A stretch of DNA of 64,000 bases, from NCBI GenBank assembly GCA_030998225.1, contig JAPYXD010000608.1:7098501-7162500 (forward strand), given 5' to 3'. The number at the start of each line of letters is the position of its first letter. Position 1 is the stretch's first letter. Both the position numbers and the translations under genes were made by a program. The notes under the pieces were generated by a model. That model saw nothing but the letters and a program-made list of their open reading frames with translations, was not told where the DNA came from and ran no database searches. Shown here one piece after another: positions 22,021 to 33,419 of the stretch. The stretch is from Diplolepis rosae. Lineage: Eukaryota; Arthropoda; Insecta; Hymenoptera; Diplolepididae.

Positions 22021-22437
22021 AAAATATGAAACTTAGGGTAACATTTCTTCTGAAACCTAAAGCCAACTAAGAACATCAACAATATTTAATATCAATACTA
22101 AGGGTCGATATAAGTCCTGTTCATTGTTAACATTAATCTATTGGAATCAAAATAATAACTTCCTATTAAAAAAAACTGTAATTGTATTTTTTTTGTTTAT
22201 AATTGGTTTCGATTATTAAATATAATAACGTGGAACATCAGTATGCTGAAAATTCAACACATTTTTGAAATTAGAAAACTTTTATGTGTGCCCAACTCGC
22301 AGATTACTTTCATTTGTTCCTGCGTGAATAGATATAGCTGGAGGAACGAGTCTTGCGACTCACGGTTCACTTAACTCTCGAGTGAAGCGTAGAGTAGAAT
22401 AAATAAACGGAAAGCTCTAGTATTATAGCAGCGATTT

Positions 22438-22779
22438 CTAACTGGTATGTAGCTTTGTTTCCTAATTTGTTTCTACTTTGGTTTCAAATATTGGAACAAA
22501 AGTTACTTCAGCTACTGAAAGATCTATTTCACTTTTTGATTGATAATAATTGTTTCTATAGATAGCAAGTTGACATCTAAATATTAAACCATAAAACAAA
22601 TGACAGTTGTTTTGATCGTCTTCTGTTTGTCTGCATCACACAACGCACAAAAAATTTGAAAGTGTACACCAATCATACCGACGCACAGTGGTCCGAAACT
22701 TCGAAAAGCTGGGCACAAATGGAAGTTTTTGACATACGTGTTTGACATTTTTCGCACTGTAGTTTTTTGGGTCTCTGAT
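22438..22779. other. Unassigned DNA
   Basis: AT-rich, with no gene or repeat identified. Confidence 0.35.
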
Positions 22780-23095
22780 TACAAATCTGTCATCATATTT
22801 TCCGAAACAAAATGGTGGATCCAAAATGGCGGACGACTTCGCGGAAAATGTTATTAAATTTAAGCAAATTAAGTAATAAGGGATTTGTGGAATCGCTGAT
22901 TACGAATTTGATGTCCGATTTTCCGAAAATAAATGGTGGATTTAAAAAAGCGAACAACTTCGCAGAAAACGTTATTAAATTTTACCAAATTGAGTAATAA
23001 GGGATTTTTTTATCGCTAATTTCGAAATTTATATCGGATTTTCCAAAAACAAAATGGCGGACACCTTACGGTTAACGTTATCAAATTTAAGTAAA
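22780..23095. repeat. Tandem repeat, about 121-bp unit, 2.5 copies
   Basis: Units align at 22801, 22922 and 23042 (shared TTTTCC(G/A)AAAA-AAAATGG(T/C)GGA, AA(T/C)GTTATTAAATTT and AAGTAATAAGGGATTT; the third copy is partial). The ATGG(C/T)GGA words make spurious short ORFs. Confidence 0.75.
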
Positions 23096-23451
23096 TTAAT
23101 CAATACGAAAAATAAATTAAGCAGTGGGGGGTAAGTTGAGTAGCAAATATTCTCTGTGAAACTACTTTTCATTGAAGATTTGACATGGCATATTGACCAA
23201 GTGAATAAGTTTCGTGAAAATTAAACATTTGTATAACTGCAGAATATTCGTAGATTTTAACAAACGCCTATAAAAAGTAATATATAATTAATAATAACGT
23301 TATATGTATGAAAACATGTCTGCTATTATATTGACTCAAAATTCACAGAATTTTTATTTTATTTCTTGTTATTTTGGCATAGGGTCAGTTTCTTTCCATT
23401 TTCATCATTTAAAAATTATCAATGGTAGATATAAAAAACGTTAAAAGGAAT
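23096..23451. other. Unassigned DNA
   Basis: AT-rich; nothing recognised before the hammerhead-like core. Confidence 0.35.
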
Positions 23452-23489
23452 GCAGAAGTTTCGGGCACATATGGGTGCCCTCTTCAGTG
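23452..23489 (-). ncRNA. Hammerhead ribozyme-like core, different subtype
   Basis: On the minus strand: CACTGAAGAGGGCACCC, ATAT, GTGCCCGAAACTTCTGC. CUGAAGA satisfies the CUGANGA consensus, helix II is a perfect 6-bp GGGCAC/GUGCCC stem and GAAA follows. The sequence differs from the cores at 15.6, 22.0, 48.4 and 50.1 kb, so it belongs to another element family, probably a Penelope-like terminal repeat. The cleavage site was not resolved. Confidence 0.55.
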
Positions 23490-23722
23490 CCATAAATTAT
23501 AAGAATAATTAAAAATTTCTGTAGAAAATTTAAATGCAGGAATTGATTAGAATAAGAAAAACATAATTATCAATTTTGAGAACTTTTCTTGAGGGCTTTG
23601 TTGCCGGAGTCTCTCAACTGACTTAGTTAAGCAATTCGGGACGGCTGTGGTGATCTTTACGAGTGGACGAAAGCCTCTACTTTTAAAGGAAAAATTTTGA
23701 AATATCAGCTTTGCGGATATAA

Positions 23723-23826
23723 GAGTTTGAAATTGTCTACGAGGACACCTGTCGGCAACGTATCCTATCTCATTGCGCGACTAGTGATTCTCCGATAATG
23801 TAGGCAGTGGCAGAAATTTCAAACTC
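23723..23826. mobile_element. About 104-bp miniature element, copy 2
   Basis: It has the same GAGTTTGAAATT/AATTTCAAACTC ends and the same core as 2347-2449, in the same orientation. Confidence 0.75.
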
Positions 23827-23907
23827 AACTAATTAATTTGAAATTATTAGATATATAACTTAGTTCGTGCGGTTTGCTGAGAGACAATAATTCTTTTACA
23901 CTCAAAT

Positions 23908-24684
23908 ATGCCGAACTTTGTGCCTGAAAAAGTGTTTTTGTGGGGAGTTCTTCTTCATTACTTTGATATGAAGAAAACTGTTGCTGGAGGTCATCGTATT
24001 TTGGTGGAAGTTTATGGCGAACATGCTCTAGCTGAGCGAACGTGCCAAAAGTGGTTTTCACGATTTAAAAGCGGTGATTTTGGCTTGCAAGACGAAGAAC
24101 GTCCTGGGCAGCCAAAAAAGTTCGAAGATAAAGAAGTGGAAGCATTACTCGATGAAGATTGTTGCCAAACACAAGAAGAGCTCGCAAAATCTTTGGCAAC
24201 CACTCAAGCAACCATTTGAAAACGTTTAAAAGCAGCTGAATACATTCAAAAGCAAGGAGATTTGGTTCCACATGAACTCAAGACGAGATACGTTGAAAGG
24301 CGGTTTTGCATGTCCGAAATGCTGCTGGTACGCCACAAAAAGAAGTCGTTTTTGCATCGGATTGTTACTGGTGATGAAAAATGGATCCATTACGACAACC
24401 CCAAGCGCAAAAAATCATATGTGAAACCCGGCCAACTCGCCAAATCAACGGCAAAGCCGAATATCCATGGCGCGAAGGTAATGCTCTGTATTTGGTGGGA
24501 ACAGAAGTGTGTGCTGTATTATGAGCTGCTAAAACCGGGTGAAACCATCAATGGAGAACGCTACCAAACACAATTAAACCGTTTGAAGAGAGCAATAGTC
24601 GAAAAACGCCCGGAATATGCGACCAGACACGAGGCAATAATCAATGTTAGATTGAGAAAAAAACCGTTTATTTATCGTTTATGA
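23908..24684 (+). pseudogene. Mariner transposase, one stop and truncated C-terminus
   Basis: The frame opens MPNFVPEKVFLWGVLLHYF, then the HTH region (EVYGEHALAERTCQKWFSRF), the linker KKFEDKEVEALLDED and QTQEELAKSLATTQATI, where an in-frame TGA (24217-24219) replaces the serine expected in 'TISKRLKA'. It resumes to VTGDEKWIHYDNPKRKKSY with the first catalytic D, then GAKVMLCIWWEQK and LLKPGETINGERY. After about residue 245 the match ends in unrelated codons and a stop, so the HDNARPH and later catalytic region is gone. It resembles mellifera/irritans-type mariners (recollection). Normal length is about 345 aa. Confidence 0.9.
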
Positions 24685-25008
24685 CGGTCCTGGCGCAGAA
24701 GTATATTTCTATATTTCTTGTCGAAAGTGTATATTGAGTGTGAAAAAATTCTTGAAATTTTCTTTACATTTTTCTGGAAAGTTTTGAACCTTTTAAAATC
24801 GTTGAAATCTGGAGATCTTTTGTACACTCAAAATTCGACTGATCAACCCTTCCATTATTTGTAAATAATTGATTAAAATTCATAGCAGTTTTTTATCTCA
24901 ACTAATATACATCACCGATTTTCATCACATTGTTTTGACTCAATAAAAAATCGGTGGAAAATAAGTTCTATATTTTTCAATTTTTGAATTAAATTTCACA
25001 AATTAGGC
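24685..25008. other. AT-rich DNA, nothing recognised
   Basis: It presumably includes the lost end of the mariner copy. No terminal inverted repeat is visible. Confidence 0.35.
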
Positions 25009-25725
25009 GCATGAATACTGCCCAAATTCTAATTGCCATAATTTTTATTAGACCCAAAATCATGTTATCGAACAGCTATTTATCATAATTTGTATTTATC
25101 AGAACTGTCAACTGACATAACCATCATTTATCTTAATTTTCGTTTATCATAATTTCTACTATACGCTTTCTGAAAAAATAATATCCGACAATCAGATTGT
25201 TTTATTTGAATTTCGTGCCATTAATTGTGGGCCGAATGTGGTTTAGGTCAAATTAAATTTGGGCAACATGATAATTCTGCCAACTTAGAGTTAGGAAAAA
25301 TGATAATCCTTGTATATGAGTTTTAGGTAATGTGGTTATTCGACGGAATGGAAATTATGTAAGGTGATAATTTCAATGAATGCAAAATATAACAAATATC
25401 ATTTCGGGTAATAAAAACTTATGTAATTCGGAGATTCGAACAAACAAATTTTCTGATAAATATCAATTTGGCAAAAAGAAAATTAGTTATGATAAAAACT
25501 AACAAAAATAAATATTATGAAAAATAATAATTCGGAAATGTAAAAATTATGCCAAATAAAAATTCGGTATAGTAGAAATTATGATAAACGGGAATTAGAA
25601 TAAATGATGGTTATGCCAGTTGACAGGTCTGATAAATATGATACAAATTATGATAAATGGTTGTACGATAATATGATTTTCGTTCTTATCAAAATTATGG
25701 CAATTAGAATTTGGGCACTATTCAT
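25009..25725. mobile_element. 717-bp foldback element with about 155-bp arms
   Basis: The left arm 25009-25164 (GCCCAAATTCTAATTGCCAT near its start) is the inverse of 25568-25725. The centre is rich in AATTATGATAAA/TTTATCATAATT words. No coding capacity. Confidence 0.75.
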
Positions 25726-27378
25726 GTTCCTTTTTACGAATATTATCTACGATGGAAATAAGTATTATATCAAACAAATAATAGCTGATTGAAATATTTT
25801 TAGGGGTTTCTGTTAATCTCTGTTATTCAGGATAAAGCTTGGATTTTGTAAAAGAAGATAGTAAACTTCGTTTGGAGGAAATAAGAGAAATAAATAATTA
25901 ATTTTTTAACAATGTCAAGTGCTTACTACCCTAAAAAACATCTACGCTTAAAACGACTGCGTGCTTCAAATAATGCTGAAGTTGATAGGGTCAAATGAAC
26001 ATGCATGGAATCCAAAAATTCTCTTCGAAGTGCAGAATTGGAAACCCATAAAAAGAAAGATATAGATGTTATTGCAGGAAACAAAGTTAAGGTAGAGAAT
26101 AAAAAAATTAGCTCTTGAAATTTTGTAACGTTTAACCATCTCGAAATTCACGTTCATTCTTCAGGTCCTGAATATTTGAACGTCTCTAGAAATAACAGCA
26201 CTGAAAAATCTCCTTCTCCTGTGTTAAGGGGCACAACTATGTGTAGTTTGTCCATCTGAAAAAAGGTGATGTTTGCAATACTTTTAAAAAAAAGTATTGC
26301 ATTGAATGTTTTAAAATTTTGCAGATATATTTGTGCATAAATAATGAATACAAAGTAATGTTTCCAAATAAAAATATTTGATTTTCAGCAAGTTATCCAC
26401 TATCTCCTGAGTTCTCAAAAAAAAAGTTCTCCCACTGCTGACAGATTTTTGAAAAAAAATTAAAATTTTGTTCAAAAATCTGATAGTTTTTGGCCTGGAA
26501 AAATTATATTTTTCATCCAATCATAAAACTGGAGAGTCATTGTATGGAAAAGCAAGTACACAATAGGCCAGAAAAAGACCCAAGTCGATCAGATGATTTG
26601 TTATCGAGTTACAGCTGCAGCAAATTTGAAAAATTTAGTTTTGAGAAAAACGCGTTTAAAGATAAAAGTACTGATTTCATTGTTATAAATTTTTAAATAT
26701 CATAACTAGAGCTAATCTGCCATTCCAGGCCCATACAATTCATCATCCTCTTTTTCGAATAGCGCCTGCCGGGCTGTTAAAAAATGTAAAAAAAAAAATC
26801 AAAATTTCAAACTAGTTGTGCTCTTTAAATCCCGATGTTCTGATTTTCAATTCAGATGATTCAAATCTTACACATATCAGTCCCGCAGACCCATCATCTT
26901 CTTTAAATGACCAAATTTCTCCTTCAACTCAAATCCAAATATTCCTATTGGAGAAGAGGAGAAAAATGTTAAATCACCTTTTCGTGATGAATTCCATGCA
27001 TTGCCTTTATGTCACATTTCAAACACAATGAAGGCTTTTGCAACTGAATTTCCGGAAATTTTTTGAGAAGAATGGTACAAAGAACTTCCAAAAATTGCGG
27101 CAACTTTGTTGAAAAGCAACAAGTATGCAAAAAAAGACATTATGAAATTTTTAGTTAATATCGATGGTTTACCAATTTTCAACCGTGCAAGTCAACAGTT
27201 TTGGACAATTTCATGTCTAGTCTTTGATCCAGATTATGAATCTGCTGCATTCATAGTTGCCGTATTTTGCTGGAGAACATTTTACTGTGGAAATTTTTGG
27301 CTTTGCTTGCGACACTCCTGCTCGATCATTCCTAAAGTGCTGTAAGGGCCATGGAGGACGAAATAAAAAAAGAGTATA

Positions 27379-28311
27379 CTACTGTGGGCAAAACCTAAGG
27401 GGAATTTTATTATAAAATGAAAAATCTTTATTTATACATCAAAATCAATTTCATCCCCTTCAAAGTAATCCCTTCCCGATCTAATGCACTTATGCCAACG
27501 TTTTTTCCAATCGTCGAAACACTTGTTAAATTCGATTTCCGCAATTGCCTTCAAAGCCTTCTTCGATTTGGCTTGTATCTCTTCAATCGTTTCAAAACGG
27601 TGTCCTCGGAGTGGTCTTTTGAATTTGGGGAATAGTTAGAAGCCACACGGAGCTAAATCAGACGAATATGGTGGATGTGGAACGATATGCGTTGAGTTTT
27701 TGGCGAAATGGTCATGAAGAACGAGTGCAGTGTGAGACGACGCATTATCGTGATGCAAAAACCACGAGTTGTCTGCCCAAAATATCTTTTGAAAGGGTGT
27801 TGAGTGATCCTCTTGAAATGCCAATAGTGTCAGCATGGTCTCTAATTGTCAATCGACGATTTTTGTGCACTAATTCTTTGATTTGATTGACGTGTTGCTC
27901 GTCAGTTGATGTTGATGGTCGTCCGGGGCGTTCCAAGTCATCAACACGTTCTCTGCCTTCTTTGAAGTCTTTGTACCACTTATAAACATTTTTCTGCGAC
28001 ATAGTAAAATCACCGAAGGACTTCTGCAACATTCTGAACATTTCCGTGACTGAAATTTCATTCCACAAACAAAATTTAATGGCACTTCTTTGCTCAACAA
28101 ATTCAGATGTATTGTAAAAATTGAAAAAATCACTTTTAGTCGTTTAGAAAACACAAGCGTAACTATGTAACAAATGATGACATTGACATGCAATTTGGCA
28201 CAGATGTCAGTAACAGTAGGGAGAACAAAAAAATAAATAAAAAAGTTTGCCCGAATCGGTTAGCCCACGAAGTTTAAATTAAAAATTCACCTTAGTTTTT
28301 GCCGACAGTAG
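27379..28311 (-). mobile_element. 933-bp deleted mariner inserted in the transposase pseudogene
   Basis: The terminal repeats CTACTGTGGGCAAAACCTAA (left) and the inverse of CTACTGTCGGCAAAAACTAA (right) are flanked by TA at 27377-27378 and 28312-28313. Removing it rejoins the host pseudogene in the same reading frame. Confidence 0.9.
27435..28130 (-). pseudogene. Mariner transposase, middle deleted
   Basis: On the minus strand: an N-terminal HTH region (EMFRMLQKSFGDFTMSQKNV, YKWYKDFKEGRERVDDLERP, HVNQIKELVHKNRRLTIRDH), then a jump to ADNSWFLHHDNASSHTALVL with the second catalytic D, PHPPYSSDLAPCGF with the third acidic position, and a C-terminal stretch recoverable in another frame down to the FEGDEIDFDV-type end at about 27435. 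The central segment with the first catalytic D (GDE-W) is missing, and stops and frameshifts interrupt. Non-functional. Confidence 0.85.
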
Positions 28312-29457
28312 TATGCTAATATCGTGCCAAATTGAGAACGGACCGATCTTTTCGAAAGAAAACGCAAAGAGAACGCCACAATGAAAAATCACTTCTACGT
28401 ATCCCAGGGTTCGATCCACTCAAAATGTTTCTTCTTGATTCGATGCCCTTATCGGGTTTATGAAATGGTTATTGGAACAATGGATTTCTAGAAATAATCG
28501 TAAAACTAATATCAGTACTAGTTAACAGGAATATTTACAAAATATGCTTCTGGAGATGGAGAATATTCCTGATGACTTTCAGCGGAAGGAATTAGATCTA
28601 GACGATCTGAGCTACTGGAAAGCTACGTAATTTAGGTTTTTCTTTGCATTATTTTAGTGCTGCATGTCTTCGCAAAATCCTGCAAAAAGATCTGTTCGAT
28701 CATTGCATGCTTTTTTTTTGTTGCGACTCGCATTCTCTGCATTTCTGAATTAACTGTTAAACACGCAGACTAAGCAAGAGAGCTGTTGAACAAATTTGTT
28801 TACTTATGCCCAACTTTTCACGGAGAAAATTCGCAAAGCATCACAATTCACAATCTAGTTCATATTGCTGATGATGTTAAGTACATGGGCGTAGAGTTAA
28901 CCGCGATGTCGGCATTCATTTTTAAATATACCCTAGGATGGATTAAGAGCATCATCAGAGGGAAAAAAGAATCCACTTCATCAGCTCGTGAGACGGATAA
29001 GTGAATTGAACTCCTGTCCTGAAGGACCAGATTTGCCCGAAGTAAAGTATCCGTTGAAAAATCGCGTAAGCAAAAAACTGAAATTACACGTGGAACTTCA
29101 TAAAAATTCATCCCCAAATAAGGATGATGGCAACGTCAAGAAAATATTGTTTAGGGACATGGTTATTGACTCAACTAAGGTAAACAACACTGTTGAGTTA
29201 GAAAAAGGAAGTATCGCTCGAATATGAAAAATATCCATCACCCCTACTGGTACTATCATTTTTGAGGGTATTTAAACGTCAAGTTTAGAAAATCTGGGTA
29301 TTCATGTAACTCGCAAGAAATAGGCATTTATAGATTAAGCTCTTCCTCGAAGGAAATAAAAAAGTTTGGTATTGACAAAATCAAAAGAAATTGTATGATT
29401 TTGACAGCTGATGACAAGGAAATAGCTGTTAGCTTCCTTCACTCTAACCTTGAGTGA

Positions 29458-29639
29458 AATTAGCCTATTATATTGAATCTCAACACTATTATTTTTATTC
29501 TTGCAAATTTGTGTATTTCTTTTAGGAATAAATTGTAGTGAACCTTTCAATTATAATATTATTTAAGTTAATTTGACTTGTAGTCTTATCACGAAGTCTA
29601 CCAAAGTCACATTGTTTAAACTTAATTTTTTGATAGTTG
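29458..29639. other. AT-rich spacer
   Basis: Nothing recognised after the transposase pseudogene. Confidence 0.35.
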
Positions 29640-30000
29640 AAATTGGAAAAGGGAAAACTTTATTGCTACCTCTCCGCTGATAGAAAAGAAAGCGCCCGGA
29701 CCTACTACCTTCCCGGGACCACGAGGTTTGCGGTTTTTCGCAATGTAGCCCCCAAGAGGAAGCTGTAAGAAGTCGTAAGATGAGCCAAACAGGCTAATTT
29801 AGAGGAACGCTGAGGTCCGGCGAATTGCGCCCGTATGCAATAGCCCTCACCTCGGTTTCTATTAACGGGCACTGAGGAGGGTCTCGGGCAAACGGATGAC
29901 GGAAGAGTCGTTTATGACGTAAAAGCAGGACTAGCCGCTTGTGAAGTTTAAAGCCGAAAGGCGGTCCCGCGAAAGGCAACCTGGTTCGAGGGAGGGTTTT
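29640..30000. other. GC-rich island of unknown origin
   Basis: A 360-bp patch of clearly higher GC with sharp AT-rich borders. Words such as AAAGCGCCCGGACC and CCTTCCCGGGACCACGAGG suggest an untranslated region of a GC-rich non-LTR retrotransposon, like the R1-type elements at 35.6 and 62 kb, but there is no direct sequence match to either. It ends in a T-run at 29998-30006. Confidence 0.35.
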
Positions 30001-30661
30001 TTTGGTTTTAACAGGTATGTTTTCCAGAAATTGTAGTCATCAATCTTTGAAATTGAGAAATATCCCGAATGACTTAATTCAATAAAAATCTGTTAAACAG
30101 AATTGTGAAGAATTTTTTTTTTAAATATTTTTCTTCCGATTAGATAAATAGATTAAAATAAATAAAATAGTTTAAAAATTATGGCTTTTTGCAAACAGAA
30201 ATTAATTAATATTAATTAAATTAATATTACTAAATAGAGAATAGATAGAGATTAAGATAGAAATTAAATAGAGGCTGTGACCCCTATACTTGTCATTAAC
30301 AATATTGATTATCGTTTGTAATTTCATATGTTACGGAAATCATTTGTGGTAGTGAACGTAAAAATTCTACCCGATCTTCACATAGCAACAGATGCAGTTC
30401 AGCGTACTCTAATGACAAAGAGTGTACAACTTCAGTACAGTGAATTTGGTCGTAAAACTAAAAACTTTTCAAAAAGAAATTCTTCTCTAACTCAAACGTG
30501 CATTGCATCGACGGGTAAATATCGAGATAATAAAAAAACTGAAATATTTTGAATGTAATTGACTACAATTAGGAATGCATTACTAATTTTGTATGTTTTT
30601 TGTACAGAAATTATGCTTACAACATTTTATATAAGCGTGGCTAGAAATTTGACATGGACTG
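30001..30661. other. AT-rich DNA, no gene seen
   Basis: A 74-codon ORF (30328-30552) lacks motifs. Confidence 0.35.
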
Positions 30662-31111
30662 TTGGCTTGTCGCTGTCCCGCGCGAGCCCCCCCTCACAAA
30701 ACAAGCAACCGACCGTTCATGTGTCAAGGTGAGTGGCGCGCCGATCGAGCGGCAACCAGAGAGCCCATTCCCTATTCCGTGTACCATAAAAGATTTCAAT
30801 GCGTATCTTATTTGATGGTTCTCATATGCACCAAATCGCGAAGGAGGAAAGAAAACATGTCTATCCCAACAGCCCACAGTAGCAATAGGCACACCACAAA
30901 GATAAATATGTCCATCACAACAGCCTACCATACCAGAAGGCACACCACAAAGACAGGTTTGTCTATCCCAACAGCCCACCAGACCCGAAGAAACACCACA
31001 AGCACAAAGACAGGTTTGCCTATCCCATCAGAGCACCAAAGCAGAAGATACACCACAAAGAAAAGTTTAACTATTTGTAACTTCAAACTTTTTTTCATCA
31101 ATACAACATAA
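30662..31111 (+). other. ORF built on a minisatellite with repeat unit a multiple of three
   Basis: The 149-codon frame contains four consecutive units at 30857-30907, 30908-30958, 30959-31015 and 31016-31066 (17, 17, 19 and 17 codons) with consensus SIPTAHQTRRHTTKTGL. The opposite strand is also open over the repeat and reads a cysteine-rich VGCWDRnnnLCGVP repeat. I see no start context, splice signal or homologous family that shows which strand, if either, is translated. It may be a coding minisatellite or simply a young repeat whose units preserve frame. Confidence 0.35.
30857..31066. repeat. Minisatellite, 51/57-bp units, four copies
   Basis: Units share TATCCCA(A/T)CAG-CCAC and CACACCACAAAGA-AGG. 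The third unit has a 6-bp duplication (CACAAG/CACAAA). Confidence 0.85.
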
Positions 31112-33419
31112 TTTTTCAGCATAAAAGCTTTGTTTTCACTTACTTTCCACTAAGTCCGCTGGCAGTGTTGGCGCGATGCTGCGCTGTTTGTAAATTTCCT
31201 GTTGGGTGGATATGTCGTTACTGAATGTTAACTAAACACGTTCGGCGTTCGAAGTTAATCTGATTGAGACTGGGAAGACTGAGAGTTTAAATATCTGCTT
31301 TAAAGTGATGACCTAGAACTATTATATATTTATTCTTAATTGCAATAATTTAAACATAACACGCCAATGCCAAACGCTTTCAAAAAGTTCTGAAACGCGA
31401 ATTGTGTAATTGTACTAAATGTATTTGAAAAAACAAAGTATAAAATAAATTTCACTGGAATTGTATTTGTGGTACTCACGTACTCAAATTTCTCAGATTA
31501 TACTTTTTGAGTACAATTGTACTGCAAATCGAAGCACTTGGTAAACTAAGTGTAAGCACTTAAACAGGTAGCTAACAATTAATGGACGCTGCCCAAGCCT
31601 GCTGTATCCCCCAACTTTCGGGGGGTTCTTATTGACATCACTAAATAAAGGTTCCTGAATGTCTCATATGGAAACAAAGTTTGATCTTCTACAAAAGTCC
31701 TACACAAGTTTCTTTTTTATTTTCTGAGTTAACATTTTTGTCTGTGAATATAAATTTGGAAATGGAAACTATACTACTGAACTGCTTCAAAATTGTTCAG
31801 AAATTACTGTTCATTCGTAGACTCTGCGTAAAACTGTTGCATAACCGTTTAATTCTCGGCGTACACACACTAGAACTAATAAAGGGTTTCATGGCAATTT
31901 AATTCACTTTCGTATATTATTGTGTAGGCTTTTTATTCATTTTCCAATATGTAATTATGAAGGATATTACATAACATAACGTGTAGAGACAACAAGATTA
32001 GAGGTCTTTAAGTTTGAAATTCGTGGTTGCATTAATTTTGATTAGATTTTATTTCAGTTTTAATGTACATAATATTCATAATTTTTTTATCAAATGCCGT
32101 TTAGATTTTAAAAACATGTACAGAATTAGAATGAGCGAATAATATTCTTCCTTTTATGTTCTTCGATTTCAATGTCAATTAGCAAATTAAATAAATATAG
32201 TAGATCTTGAAAAGAGTAATACGTATAATACTGATATAGAAGATTATTTCGACCGTTCGAAGTTCATATACATATATTGTGCACCGATCATAGTCGCAAT
32301 GAGATTATTAGCCCCATTTTCCACTTTGCATTTATATGCTGGAGAGATTTTTTGCCTTCTTTCTGATCTACATAAATACGGTTGGGTAACTTTCCATAGA
32401 ATCTGAATATTTAAAGAGCTTTCATTAAGACACGAAAAACAGCGAGAAATAAGGAGCATAAGAAATAGAGTGACTTCGTAACTAGCATAACGAAGCGAAG
32501 AAAAATTGTTTCAAAGATAAAGATATTTCTTCAGCTCTCAAAGATAAGTTTGCAGAACTCGCTATAATACATATCATTCAAATTAAAACAAATGTGATTT
32601 TGTTACATCTTAGTAACTTTTAATTTTTTTTCCGCTCCTGTGTAAGGGCAATACAAATGGCACCAATGTAAATGAGTGTCAGGTGACTCTCTATATTAGA
32701 GGATTTTTAAAGTAATTACCATATGGACCAAATAACTATTCACGTCAGGGAAAAACAATGCATTACCTCACGTCGACAGATCGGATGAAAAATTAGTAAT
32801 AAGTGATAAAGAAGAGCATTGCTCTGTCCGCATGATAATCGTACACACGGTAATGAGTTATTGAGTCACACCGCGTGTCGGCAATATAGTAATGCTATGT
32901 TAATAACTTAACAAGGCGGTGAGACGTTATTAACATAGTTTCATTAAAATTAATTTATCATTGTTAACTTTAATAATTATTTTCATTAAATTTATTATTG
33001 ATTAAAACATTATTCGTAGATTCGTAGTATCTAATAATTAATTATAGATGAACAATTACAAATAATCAATAAGGAGGATATATATATGCTATCATAAATC
33101 ATATACAAAGGCTCGATTTTTTATCGATGATCGATCATAGCTAACAATATATCAAATGTAAGCTACATGTCATTACGAGATGCAAGTGTACTTAGTCATA
33201 CTTGCATTTATTTGTCAACTAGAAATAAAATTAGGCAATAGAGATGAGAGAAGGAATACAAAACCCAAGTTTGGAATCGACGTTGACCATTGTTAATAGA
33301 CGGTGGTGGAAGCAAAACATATCTCTTTGAATGTACGTGATTTTATAGAATTTTGCACGGCGCGTAACTTTATATAATTTTGCGTGATCCATTTCCACTG
33401 CTGTTATTATTGGGAGACC
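31112..33419. other. 2.3 kb of AT-rich DNA, no gene recognised
   Basis: ORFs at 31681-31902 and 32244-32459 (minus) have no family motif. No strong inverted repeat seen. 32900-33200 is extremely AT-rich with TAATTAA-type words. Confidence 0.4.

Larger units (their letters stand above)
20003..22437 (-). repeat. Right arm of the 7.2-kb inverted duplication, with insertion
   Basis: It is the reverse complement of 15205-16081 but interrupted, between about 20260 and 21838, by unrelated DNA and the foldback at 20545-21838. The arm carries the second hammerhead-like core (21985-22020). The break falls where the left arm reads AACTAAATTTGCAAAAATAA, so the foldback inserted after the duplication or in only one arm. 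Confidence 0.75.
25912..29457 (+). pseudogene. CACTA/TNP2-like transposase pseudogene split by a mariner
   Basis: Pieces in order: a possible start at 25912 (MSSAYYPKKHLRLKRLRAS); the first acidic block MKFLVNIDGLPIFNRASQQF (27138-27197); a C-D-x-PAR block (ACDTPARSFLKCCKGHGG, about 27306-27359); then, directly after the mariner at 27379-28311, RTDRSFRKKTQREHHNEKS; then IHNLVHIADDVKYMGVELTA (28830-28890) and RRISELNSC; then a C-terminal tail TADDKEIAVSFLHSN ending 29455-29457. Frameshifts and stops occur throughout. The order D(GLP), D(TPAR), HNL-HIADD and a downstream FE-like position matches CACTA-type transposases of animals as I remember them. Without the mariner it is about 2.6 kb, about the expected gene length. 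It is not the same subfamily as the 54-56.6 kb gene. The N-terminal kilobase is the least certain part. Confidence 0.7.
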
